Assembly (NCBI RefSeq): GCF_936933875.1
Contig: NZ_CAKZIK010000079.1
Coordinates: 1-43,896, forward strand
Reading direction: 5' to 3'
Source of the DNA: an uncultured Chryseobacterium sp.
Lineage (GTDB): Bacteria > Bacteroidota > Bacteroidia > Flavobacteriales > Weeksellaceae
DNA: 43,896 nucleotides
The position numbers were made by a program, and so were the translations under genes. Below are positions 17,481-23,794 of the stretch, in pieces; position 1 is the first letter of the stretch; each line of letters starts with the position of its first letter. The notes under the pieces were generated by a model that saw only the letters and a list, made by a program, of their open reading frames with translations, did not search any database and had not been told where the DNA came from.

Positions 17481-17675
17481 ATGCAGAAATTTTATAAAAT
17501 ATTTTTCGTCCTGTTCATCATCTTCATCGGCGTAACCCTTTACGGAATCGATTGGGAACTTGGCTTTATGCATGAAGAAAACTCCAAATTTATTTTCTCT
17601 ATTGCTGCAGCGGTTTTAGGAATTATTTTGGTGTTGGTTTTTAGCACTTGGTCTAAACTTTCGCAAAAGAAATAA
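17481..17675 (+). CDS. Small membrane protein, two transmembrane helices
   Basis: 64 residues with helices at about 5-25 (IFFVLFIIFIGVTLYGI) and 38-57 (FIFSIAAAVLGIILVLVFS), joined by an acidic loop (DWELGFMHEENSK), and a lysine-rich end. I do not recognise a named family. It starts 11 bp after marC behind an A-rich stretch and ends 1 bp short of the convergent isochorismate synthase stop. Confidence 0.7.
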   Translation: MQKFYKIFFVLFIIFIGVTLYGIDWELGFMHEENSKFIFSIAAAVLGIILVLVFSTWSKLSQKK

Positions 17676-17676
17676 T

Positions 17677-18657
17677 TTAAAAAACAAGGCTGTTCAAAAT
17701 CGCCTGGGATTTCAATTCAGTTTCACGCCATTCCTTTTCCGGATTACTTTGTGAAGTAATTCCGCCTCCAACGTGGATTAAAGCAACATTTTTCAGAAAT
17801 TCTGCACAACGGAGATTAACAAAATAGAGAATTTCTTTTGCAGTTTCCACTTTTATATAACCCGCATAAAAACTCCGTGGATGTTGTTCGAAACGTTCAA
17901 TGGCTTTTTTGCAGAAATCTTTCGGAATACCGCAAACTGCAGGTGTTGGATGTAAAACTGAAATGAGTTTTTCAAGTTCTTCAGGATTTATTTTTGCTTT
18001 GAAATTTGTCCTTAAATGTTTGATGTTTCCGGAAATGTGGTCGTAGGTTTCACTTTGATGAACATTGTCGGAATATTCGGATAAAATATTGAAAATATAA
18101 TCTGAAACCGGCTTCTGTTCCTCTATTTCTTTTGAAGTCCAGTCTTCGTTGATAGGCAAAGTTCCAGCAAGACTCATCGTCTCAAATTCATTGGTTTCCT
18201 TGTTGAATTTTCCTAAAATCTCAGAAAAAGCACCCATCCAACAGATTCCGTTTTCTATAAAAAGATAAGCAAAAGCGTTTGGGTAATTTTCGCAGAGTTT
18301 TAAAAAAGATTGTGAAAGATTGATGTTTTCAGATTCATTTAAATCTTGATAATCCAACAGTTTAATCCTTGAATAAACCAATTTTGAAAGTTGATTTTCC
18401 TTGATGAAATCAATCACTTTTTCAAGTTTTTCCAGATAATTTTCTTGGTTTTCTGTATTGAATTCTTTTAGAATATTTGGGATTTCCGAAGTAAAATGTT
18501 GATTGTTCAGAAATTCTTCCTTTGAAATTACATTTAAATTTCCTTTAAAATTCAATGTTTCGGATTGGTCAAATGAAACAAACGAAACAAAATTCCGGTC
18601 AGGATTTTCATCCACCGTCATGATGTTTTCACCAAAAGGAAATCTGAAAAAAAGCAT
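17677..18657 (-). CDS. Isochorismate synthase (chorismate-binding enzyme), menaquinone pathway
   Basis: 326 residues, shorter than the 390-430 of EntC/MenF but usual for Flavobacteriia. Motifs of the chorismate-utilising fold: SKLVYSR at 91-97 (the catalytic-lysine strand), GAFSEILGKF near 142-151, LAGTLP at 163-168, HPTPAVCG at 236-243, NLRCAEF at 281-287 and VGGGITSQSNPEKEWRETEL near 296-315. HPTPA and the GGGI / EWRE pattern favour isochorismate synthase over anthranilate or aminodeoxychorismate synthase. It overlaps the thioesterase stop by one base (TAATG), which implies translational coupling. Menaquinone synthesis is inferred from this pairing. Confidence 0.87.
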   Translation of the reverse strand: MLFFRFPFGENIMTVDENPDRNFVSFVSFDQSETLNFKGNLNVISKEEFLNNQHFTSEIPNILKEFNTENQENYLEKLEKVIDFIKENQLSKLVYSRIKLLDYQDLNESENINLSQSFLKLCENYPNAFAYLFIENGICWMGAFSEILGKFNKETNEFETMSLAGTLPINEDWTSKEIEEQKPVSDYIFNILSEYSDNVHQSETYDHISGNIKHLRTNFKAKINPEELEKLISVLHPTPAVCGIPKDFCKKAIERFEQHPRSFYAGYIKVETAKEILYFVNLRCAEFLKNVALIHVGGGITSQSNPEKEWRETELKSQAILNSLVF

Positions 18658-19091
18658 TATGAAATTTTGGAAAGCGGAACGATGTTGTTCGTCATTGTGG
18701 TGTGATTGATGAGTTTTCCTCTTTCGTCACGAATTTCAATCTGAGAAACGTGCATCGTATTTCCTTTACGGATAAAAGTGGCAGTTCCGGTAACGATTCC
18801 GCTGCTTTTCGCTCGTAAATGATTGGAATTGATATTGGTTCCAACCGGCGCAAATTTCGTCGTATCAACATGAAGAACAGAAAGGCAGGAACCCAAAGTT
18901 TCCGCCAAAGCTACACTTGCACCGCCGTGAAGAATCCCGAAAGGTTGATGAACTTTTGGCGTAACCGGCATTGTTGCCTGCAACATTTCATCATCAACGT
19001 CAGTAAAAATAATATCGATGGTGTGCCCCAAAGTTTCGGTTCCCCAATTATTCAGATGGTCGAGAATTTCTTTTTTTCTGCTTTCTTCCAT
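18657..19091 (-). CDS. Hotdog-fold thioesterase (PaaI type), probable DHNA-CoA thioesterase
   Basis: 144 residues. The hotdog helix carries HGGASVALAETLGS near residues 54-67, with the conserved glutamate of the PaaI/YbgC-type active site; LGHTIDIIFTDVDDEMLQATM and NHLRAKSSGIVTGTATFIR form the sheet. Proteins of this size directly joined to isochorismate synthase in Bacteroidota are taken to hydrolyse 1,4-dihydroxy-2-naphthoyl-CoA (the MenI step). The stop codon overlaps the next start (TAATG, 18655-18659). The precise substrate rests on context. Confidence 0.82.
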   Translation of the reverse strand: MEESRKKEILDHLNNWGTETLGHTIDIIFTDVDDEMLQATMPVTPKVHQPFGILHGGASVALAETLGSCLSVLHVDTTKFAPVGTNINSNHLRAKSSGIVTGTATFIRKGNTMHVSQIEIRDERGKLINHTTMTNNIVPLSKIS

Positions 19092-19125
19092 GTTCAGTTC
19101 AAAGTTTAATGTTCAAAAGTTGGGG

Positions 19126-19692
19126 TTAGTAAATTTTAGGATTCCAGTTTGCGGGAACTTTTGGTGTGATGTCTTGGTAATATTCTTCCAGCTCATCCAT
19201 AATGCTTTCAAAAGAACGCGTTTCCAAATCGTGAACAGAAATCTGTTTACCAAGATAAATAATTTTCTTTTTAAAATCTCCAGCAGCAATGACGATAGGA
19301 ACTTTTGCGGTTAAAGCCATGTGATAAAAACCTTTTCTCCATTTCGGAACCCAACTTCTTGTTCCTTCCGGCGTAATCACCAAACTGAAATCATCTTTTT
19401 TGAATTCTTCTGCCACGAAATTAACCAAATCGTTTTTCTGAGAACGGTCAATTCCAATTCCGCCTAAAGCCTTTACAACAAAGCCATACCAAGCTTTGGT
19501 ATGTTGGTCTTTAATAATAATTTTTAGTTTTTTACCCAAAGACCAATATGCAAAATTGCCCAAAAGATATTCGTCGTTTGCAGTGTGTGGAGCTACTACA
19601 AGAATGCAGCGATCCAGATTATCAACGTCGCCTTGTAAGACCACTTTCCAGCCCATAATCCACAGCATGAATTTTCCTATCAGTTTTTTCAT
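19126..19692 (-). CDS. 1-acylglycerol-3-phosphate acyltransferase family protein (PlsC-like)
   Basis: 188 residues. The glycerolipid acyltransferase block PHTANDEY (about 34-41) holds the catalytic histidine, and TPEGTRSW (about 108-115) is the phosphate-binding EGTR motif; GIDRSQKND lies between. The usual HxxxxD has E at the last position here (H-T-A-N-D-E), unless the adjacent D serves. One N-terminal hydrophobic stretch (FMLWIMGWKVVLQ) would anchor it to the inner membrane. Members of this short subfamily are thought to act in phospholipid or ornithine/lipid A-related acylation; the substrate is unknown. It is first in a minus-strand row with the thioesterase and isochorismate synthase (34 bp gap). 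Confidence 0.8.
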   Translation of the reverse strand: MKKLIGKFMLWIMGWKVVLQGDVDNLDRCILVVAPHTANDEYLLGNFAYWSLGKKLKIIIKDQHTKAWYGFVVKALGGIGIDRSQKNDLVNFVAEEFKKDDFSLVITPEGTRSWVPKWRKGFYHMALTAKVPIVIAAGDFKKKIIYLGKQISVHDLETRSFESIMDELEEYYQDITPKVPANWNPKIY

Positions 19693-19705
19693 TTATTTAA
19701 TTTTG

Positions 19706-19713
19706 CAAAAATA
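19706..19713 (-). promoter_or_regulatory. Candidate -7 box for the acyltransferase-menaquinone operon
   Basis: Minus-strand TATTTTTG followed by C, 13 bp upstream of the acyltransferase ATG at 19692. The terminator of the small peptide unit ends about 18 bp further upstream, so this operon starts afresh here. Confidence 0.45.
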
Positions 19714-19730
19714 ATACGGCTTTAATACCA

Positions 19731-19766
19731 TAAAAAAAGTATAACCAACACGCGTGGTTATACTTT
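19731..19766 (-). terminator. Strong intrinsic terminator of the small peptide unit
   Basis: On the minus strand AAAGTATAACCA, a 7-nt loop and TGGTTATACTTT make a perfect 12-bp stem, running into TTTTTTTA. It is the cleanest Rho-independent terminator in the window after that of dps, and it separates the peptide ORF from the downstream acyltransferase. Confidence 0.85.
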
Positions 19767-19792
19767 ACAAATATATTGAAATATTATTGCTC

Positions 19793-19855
19793 TTAAAATA
19801 AACTGCTAATGAAATCAATGATTTTCATTGCGATTTCTAAAATGAACTGTACCAT
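19793..19855 (-). CDS. 20-residue amphipathic peptide (small ORF)
   Basis: ATG at 19855, TAA at 19795-19793, encoding MVQFILEIAMKIIDFISSLF. Polar and charged residues (Q3, E7, K11, D14, S17, S18) fall about every 3-4 positions among F, I, L, V and M, so a helix would have one mostly hydrophobic face. It lies between a promoter-like sequence (19903-19931) and a 12-bp terminator, so the whole transcript would be about 165 nt. I do not recognise a family. It could be a membrane-active peptide, a leader, or chance coding within a small regulatory RNA. Confidence that the transcript exists is higher than that the peptide is made. Confidence 0.5.
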   Translation of the reverse strand: MVQFILEIAMKIIDFISSLF

Positions 19856-19902
19856 GATTTTGTGTTTTTAGTGTTAAGTTTAGTTTTTAAAATTTAACTG
19901 AA

Positions 19903-19931
19903 CGAATTTATGAAAAATTTTAATCTTTCAA
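19903..19931 (-). promoter_or_regulatory. Candidate promoter of the small peptide unit
   Basis: On the minus strand TTG (19931-19929), an 18-bp spacer, then TAAATTCG (19910-19903), one mismatch from TAnnTTTG. Both elements and their spacing fit the Bacteroidota promoter. The leader to the ATG at 19855 would be about 43 nt. Confidence 0.45.
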
Positions 19932-20038
19932 AACGAAATCAGTGTTAATTTTTATTTAAAATTTCAATCTTGAAGAGAGGAAGCAAAAAGCGTTTTTCAT
20001 TTTAATAAATTCCTTCCGCTTTGCTCGACCACTCTCGA

Positions 20039-21760
20039 TTATTTATTAGATTTTATTGAAATCTCTTTTTTTCCGTTTTTGATGCTGATATTGACATCTT
20101 TCAGGTTACCCAAGTTCAGTTTCATCGAATCCATCATTTTTTCGGCAACTTCTTTCGGATATTTCTTGTTATTGATTATCACGCTGTCTTTGTCATTGGA
20201 ATCGTAAGTAATTGTTGATCCATTGATGGTTATTTTATTTTTCTCTACTTTAATTGCAGCTGTATCACTACTGTTTTCATCTTCGTCTTCATCTGCAATT
20301 CCGTTTCCGTTTAAATCACCTCTTAAAGTCATTTTGTCTTTTCTTACTTCAAAAACTTTTGTGTTTTGAGGAATTACCAGTTCATAATTTACATTGTAAT
20401 CTCTGAAACGGTGATTGTAAGGATACTGTACGAAATTCGGGAATAATACTTTGTTGCCTACAATTTCCACAGGAACTTTCAAATCAATCGGAACATTATA
20501 ACCTTCAGCTTCTTTCTTTACAATAAGATAAGGAGTTTTTGCATCAGCTTTTCTTGTTACTTCCACGAAAGGATAATCGTCTTCGAATACTGATTTTTTA
20601 TCAGAGAAAATATCATTGTCATACGCTGTGAAATTCTGAGGAATCACCACATCTTTTACATCAAGGAAAATACTGTCCGATTCTGTATTGATGGCGATAT
20701 TTTCCACATCTTCTTTATGACCTTTGTAAATCATTTCTTTTTGCGCCATGCTAATTCCGAAATACGTTCCCAATGCGATGATTGCTAAAAAAATTCCACC
20801 TAAAACATATCCAAGATTTCTGATTTGCGTTTTTGGAGAAAGCAGTTTAATCGCCAATAAACCGAAAAGCAACGCAGGAATTAAAGTTCCAAGGGTAATT
20901 AACGCCTTCAAAACCCAGCTCATTTCACCGTCGAAAAGGAAATCAATTTCATTAATTCCTGAAAAATGTGGGTTTCCAACCATTCCAAAAACTGCGAATA
21001 ATCCTACAATTGACATTACCGACATGAAAGCAAACAATGCCCCAAAAACATATCTTACCACATTCCATAATCCGTTTCCGGCTTTGTTAATATAAGGTTT
21101 ATTTTCTGTGTAAATTTCTCCAACTCTTTGTGTTGAGTCGTTGGCAAACTGTACGATTTTGTTGCTTTGTTCTTTCAGATTGTCAAAATTGGCGGGCTTT
21201 CCCTCCATTTTCAAAAAATCTGAAGCAGTTTCAGCTTTTGGCAATACAATCCAAAGGATGATGTAAAGCAATATAAGGAACGAGGTTGAAATTGCGAACG
21301 TAAAGAAGATATCCAAAACGATAACCGCTACCAAAATTCCTCTGATTAAAGTAACATCCAAACCTGTGTAGTGAGACAAACCTGCACAAACTCCGGCAAT
21401 TTTTGCTCTTGAAGGGTCACGGAACAGTTGTTTTTGTCCTGAAAATCCTTTTGAAGTTTTTTGCTGTTTTTTTGCTGTTTTTTCAGAGAAATAAGCTTCT
21501 TCCTGTTCTTCAATAACTTCAGGTTTTCCGATTTGAGAGATAACGCGTTCTACGTCGCTATCGTTAATTACCTCACGTTTTCCTAAAGAATCCTTGAAAA
21601 TTTCAACCATACGGATTTCGATGTCGTGCATTACTTCATCAGCTTCCGCGCTGTCCAGCGAATTTCTAAGCGCTGCAAGATAGTCGCTGAGTTTTATATA
21701 TGCGTGCTCCTCAATCGTGAAAGAGAAACCTGCGAGTCCTATTGAGAGTGTCTTGTTCAT
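20039..21760 (-). CDS. PspC domain envelope-stress membrane protein
   Basis: 573 residues. An N-terminal cytoplasmic region with a helical module (IRMVEIFKDSLGKREVINDS, VISQIGKPEVIEEQE) precedes a PspC domain (about 109-172: LFRDPSRAKIAGVCAGLSHY and the transmembrane helix that follows). About four further helices lie between 230 and 340, and a C-terminal beta-rich domain of some 220 residues is probably exported. Within that domain DLNGNGIADEDEDE is a DxNxNGxxDxD loop of the kind that binds calcium in dockerin or type-3 repeats. PspC proteins sense inner-membrane stress. It is the last gene of a PspC-PadR-PspC operon, 11 bp after padR. Confidence 0.85.
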   Translation of the reverse strand: MNKTLSIGLAGFSFTIEEHAYIKLSDYLAALRNSLDSAEADEVMHDIEIRMVEIFKDSLGKREVINDSDVERVISQIGKPEVIEEQEEAYFSEKTAKKQQKTSKGFSGQKQLFRDPSRAKIAGVCAGLSHYTGLDVTLIRGILVAVIVLDIFFTFAISTSFLILLYIILWIVLPKAETASDFLKMEGKPANFDNLKEQSNKIVQFANDSTQRVGEIYTENKPYINKAGNGLWNVVRYVFGALFAFMSVMSIVGLFAVFGMVGNPHFSGINEIDFLFDGEMSWVLKALITLGTLIPALLFGLLAIKLLSPKTQIRNLGYVLGGIFLAIIALGTYFGISMAQKEMIYKGHKEDVENIAINTESDSIFLDVKDVVIPQNFTAYDNDIFSDKKSVFEDDYPFVEVTRKADAKTPYLIVKKEAEGYNVPIDLKVPVEIVGNKVLFPNFVQYPYNHRFRDYNVNYELVIPQNTKVFEVRKDKMTLRGDLNGNGIADEDEDENSSDTAAIKVEKNKITINGSTITYDSNDKDSVIINNKKYPKEVAEKMMDSMKLNLGNLKDVNISIKNGKKEISIKSNK

Positions 21761-21771
21761 AGTTTGGGTTT

Positions 21772-22101
21772 TTATAGTTTTTTTGTGATTTGGTTTACAG
21801 AATCTGTGAGTTCATTCCAGGTGTTTTGCAGTTCTCCGAGGAAAATTTTTCCTTTTTCGGTAATCTGATAATACTTTCGTGGTGGTCCTCCTGTAGATTC
21901 TTCCCAACGGTAGGAGAGAAATTCACCATTTTTCAGTCTTGTCAAAAGTGGATAAAGCGTGCCTTCCACCACATCCAGTTTTCCTTTTTTCAGCTCGTCC
22001 ATCAGGTCAGAGACGTACATTTCCCGTTCGCTGATGAGGCTCAAAATACAGAATTCCAGAATTCCTTTGCGCATTTGCGCTTTTGTGTTTTCTGTGTTCA
22101 T
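21772..22101 (-). CDS. PadR family transcriptional regulator
   Basis: 109 residues. The winged-helix domain covers most of the protein: KGILEFCILSLISEREMYVSDL, then the recognition helix and wing in VVEGTLYPLLTRLKNGEFLSYR and EESTGGPPRKYYQITEKGK, all PadR hallmarks. The short C-terminal helix fits the small PadR-s2 class. Placed between two PspC genes, it probably represses its own operon and senses a ligand that I cannot name. The promoter at 22480-22511 is the likely target. Confidence 0.9.
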   Translation of the reverse strand: MNTENTKAQMRKGILEFCILSLISEREMYVSDLMDELKKGKLDVVEGTLYPLLTRLKNGEFLSYRWEESTGGPPRKYYQITEKGKIFLGELQNTWNELTDSVNQITKKL

Positions 22102-22173
22102 TAATATCGAGTTATTAGTTGATTAACAAATTTGTTCAATTCTTTATTTATTCGGTCTCCCATCTGCCAAGAG

Positions 22174-22452
22174 CTAGCGTTCCAGTTCGCATTCAAAAAC
22201 ACTGCTGCTCTTCGGTAAGATGAGCCATAAAGCAAAATAAACGCTCACGACAAATAAAGTAGAAATTCCTGCGGAAAATATTCCAAAGAAAGCGAGCAAA
22301 AACCAAATGGTTCTGATCAGCGAAACTTTGATGTTGAAGTATTTCCCTATTCCTGCACAAACTCCTGAGATTCTTTTATTAGCAATGTCGCGCGACAATT
22401 TTGCCTTCATGTTGGCATAATACTGATTTTTTTGTTGTTGGTAAGTTTTCAT
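22174..22452 (-). CDS. Short PspC domain protein
   Basis: 92 residues. KLSRDIANKRISGVCAGIGK is the PspC entry helix, followed by YFNIKVSLIRTIWFLLAFFG and a second hydrophobic segment (TLFVVSVYFALWLILP). It is the free-standing version of the domain found inside the 573-residue protein downstream and is the first gene of the operon, 72 bp before padR. A membrane-stress role is the family inference. Confidence 0.87.
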   Translation of the reverse strand: MKTYQQQKNQYYANMKAKLSRDIANKRISGVCAGIGKYFNIKVSLIRTIWFLLAFFGIFSAGISTLFVVSVYFALWLILPKSSSVFECELER

Positions 22453-22479
22453 TTCGTGATGTTTTTGTGATTTCTATTG

Positions 22480-22511
22480 CAAAGATATGTATAAAGTTTG
22501 GTAATATGCAA
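22480..22511 (-). promoter_or_regulatory. Promoter of the PspC-PadR-PspC operon
   Basis: On the minus strand TTG (22511-22509), 21 bp, then TATCTTTG (22487-22480) followed by C: an exact TAnnTTTG box with a slightly long spacer. It lies 28 bp upstream of the first PspC ATG. It is the best-formed promoter in the window. Confidence 0.6.
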
Positions 22512-22797
22512 TACAAAGTAGTGAAATAATTTTGATTTTATGTTTAAAGTTTTGATAATCAGCATTATAAATTTTAATTGTAAAAAGTGATTTTTTTTAG
22601 ATATCCTTAAATTGAGCAAATAAATACGAATTTTGTGTGTTGATTTTAGAATAATAAATTCATTTTATCCTGACATTAGACACTCTGAAAAATGTTACCG
22701 CAGGAATTTTAATGACGACGATTCACGCCGCGAAAACACCGCAGAAAACAGTTGGCCTATCTTCGTAATTACCCTATCCGAAGACTTTAGCCAAAAC
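22512..22797. other. Gene-free stretch between the PspC operon promoter and the ABC ATPase gene
   Basis: About 290 bp without a supported gene. AT-rich to about 22680, then somewhat richer in GC (around GCCGCGAAAACACCGCAG), which could be a worn dispersed repeat or gene remnant. No open frame, hairpin terminator or clear repeat partner in this window. Confidence 0.5.
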
Positions 22798-23454
22798 CTA
22801 TGATCTCAAATATTTATAAAACTTAAGTTCTTCTGGATTAGAAATTGGTTTAATTGAAGTTTCAGACAAAAGGTAAATCCTGTCGCTTATTTCCATTACA
22901 TCGTTATAAAGATGATCAGAAATGATGAATCCCTTTTCCAAAGTTTTTTCTTTGAGCAGTTTTTTGATTTCCTCAACAACCTTTGGCGACAGGCTATGGA
23001 AAGGTTCATCGAGCATCACAAATTCATTTTCAGAAAAAATCAGGAGCAGAATTTCAATGATTCTTTGTTCACCGCCCGAAAGTTCAAGGGGTTTCGAGTT
23101 GAGAAACGGTTTTACGAAAGGATGATTTTCAAGAACAAAACTGTTTTCCGTATTACAAAAAAGAGAAATCAGAATTTTAATTTTAATATTCCGAGGAAGA
23201 AAAGAATTTTGCGGGAGATAACCCAACCGTCTTTTTCGGTCAAACTGGTTCTGCATTACTTTATTTCCAATTCGGACAAAACTGCTTTCCGCCTTTATCA
23301 AACCGAACGCGATTTTGAAAATTGTGGATTTACCGGTGCCGTTTCTCCCCAACAAACCTACGATTTCTCCTTTTTCGCATGAAAGATAAACATCCTGCAG
23401 AATGGTTTCGGAACCGAACGATTTCCTGATGCTGTCAATCTGAAGTTTACTCAT
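22798..23454 (-). CDS. ABC transporter ATP-binding protein
   Basis: 218 residues from the ATG at 23454. I chose this start because it overlaps the upstream stop (ATGA, 23454-23451) and gives the normal ABC N-terminus MSKLQIDSIRKSFG; a longer reading adds 18 unrelated residues. Walker A GRNGTGKS is at 36-43, the signature LSGGEQR at 125-131, Walker B VMLDEP at 146-151 and the switch histidine in IISDH near 180. The Q-loop is YLPQNSF near 79-85. The only membrane partner is the 93-residue protein encoded just upstream, too small for a normal permease, so the complete transporter, if any, needs other subunits. Confidence 0.88.
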   Translation of the reverse strand: MSKLQIDSIRKSFGSETILQDVYLSCEKGEIVGLLGRNGTGKSTIFKIAFGLIKAESSFVRIGNKVMQNQFDRKRRLGYLPQNSFLPRNIKIKILISLFCNTENSFVLENHPFVKPFLNSKPLELSGGEQRIIEILLLIFSENEFVMLDEPFHSLSPKVVEEIKKLLKEKTLEKGFIISDHLYNDVMEISDRIYLLSETSIKPISNPEELKFYKYLRS

Positions 23455-23732
23455 AAAAAACCGCTTAAAATTTTGAAAAAAACCGCAATTATTACTGTAA
23501 AAATCCAAAGAAATTTTCTTGAAAATCCAAAGTTTCCGTAAAATACATATTCATCGGGAAACCTGACTTCATAAATGAAATACTGCATCAAAGGCAGAAT
23601 AAAGAGAACGGAAAACCCAAAAACTGAAGGATTGAAAACACCCAAAGCAAACGCCAGCATTACAGAAAATAGCAATGTTGGAATAACCAGTTTTCGGTAG
23701 AAAATCCAGAGTATTTTTAGTTGTTTTATCAC
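23451..23732 (-). CDS. Small membrane protein paired with the ABC ATPase
   Basis: 93 residues with a GTG start at 23732. Three hydrophobic segments: VIPTLLFSVMLAFALGVF, FGFSVLFILPLMQYFIY and FLWIFTVIIAVFFKILSGFL. Between the second and third lies EVRFPDEYVFYGNFGFSRK, a motif-like loop that recalls the YxNxGxS(R/K) loops of Bacteroidota ABC-2-type partners, though this is only a resemblance. The stop overlaps the ATPase start by four bases, so the two are translationally coupled and probably work together. I do not recognise a named family. Confidence 0.7.
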   Translation of the reverse strand: MIKQLKILWIFYRKLVIPTLLFSVMLAFALGVFNPSVFGFSVLFILPLMQYFIYEVRFPDEYVFYGNFGFSRKFLWIFTVIIAVFFKILSGFL

Positions 23733-23751
23733 TTGAGTTTTCGGTTATTGT

Positions 23752-23774
23752 GTTGAGCTTCGCCGAATCGCTGA
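23752..23774. repeat. Possible degraded family A repeat
   Basis: GTGTTGAGCTTCGCCGAATC lies in the gap between the small membrane protein and mutS2. TGTTGAGCTTCGCCGAA resembles the core of the TGTCATnnn...GAAGCATCT type of flavobacterial dispersed repeat, but the conserved ends are missing. Confidence 0.35.
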
Positions 23775-23794
23775 TTTCAAGACAAAAAAAACAT

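Noticed and set aside
19975..20036. Imperfect inverted repeat (GAGAGgaaGCAAA ... GCTTTGCTCgaccaCTCTC) after the PspC gene
   Set aside because: Pairing is interrupted by loops of unequal length and no T-run follows; not convincing as a terminator or RNA structure.
22912..23382. 156-codon plus-strand ORF in the ABC ATPase region
   Set aside because: Shadow of a well-supported ATPase gene; no recognisable domain or start signals.
23455..23508. 18-residue extension of the ABC ATPase
   Set aside because: It overlaps the coding end of the small membrane protein; the ATGA overlap at 23454 marks the start.
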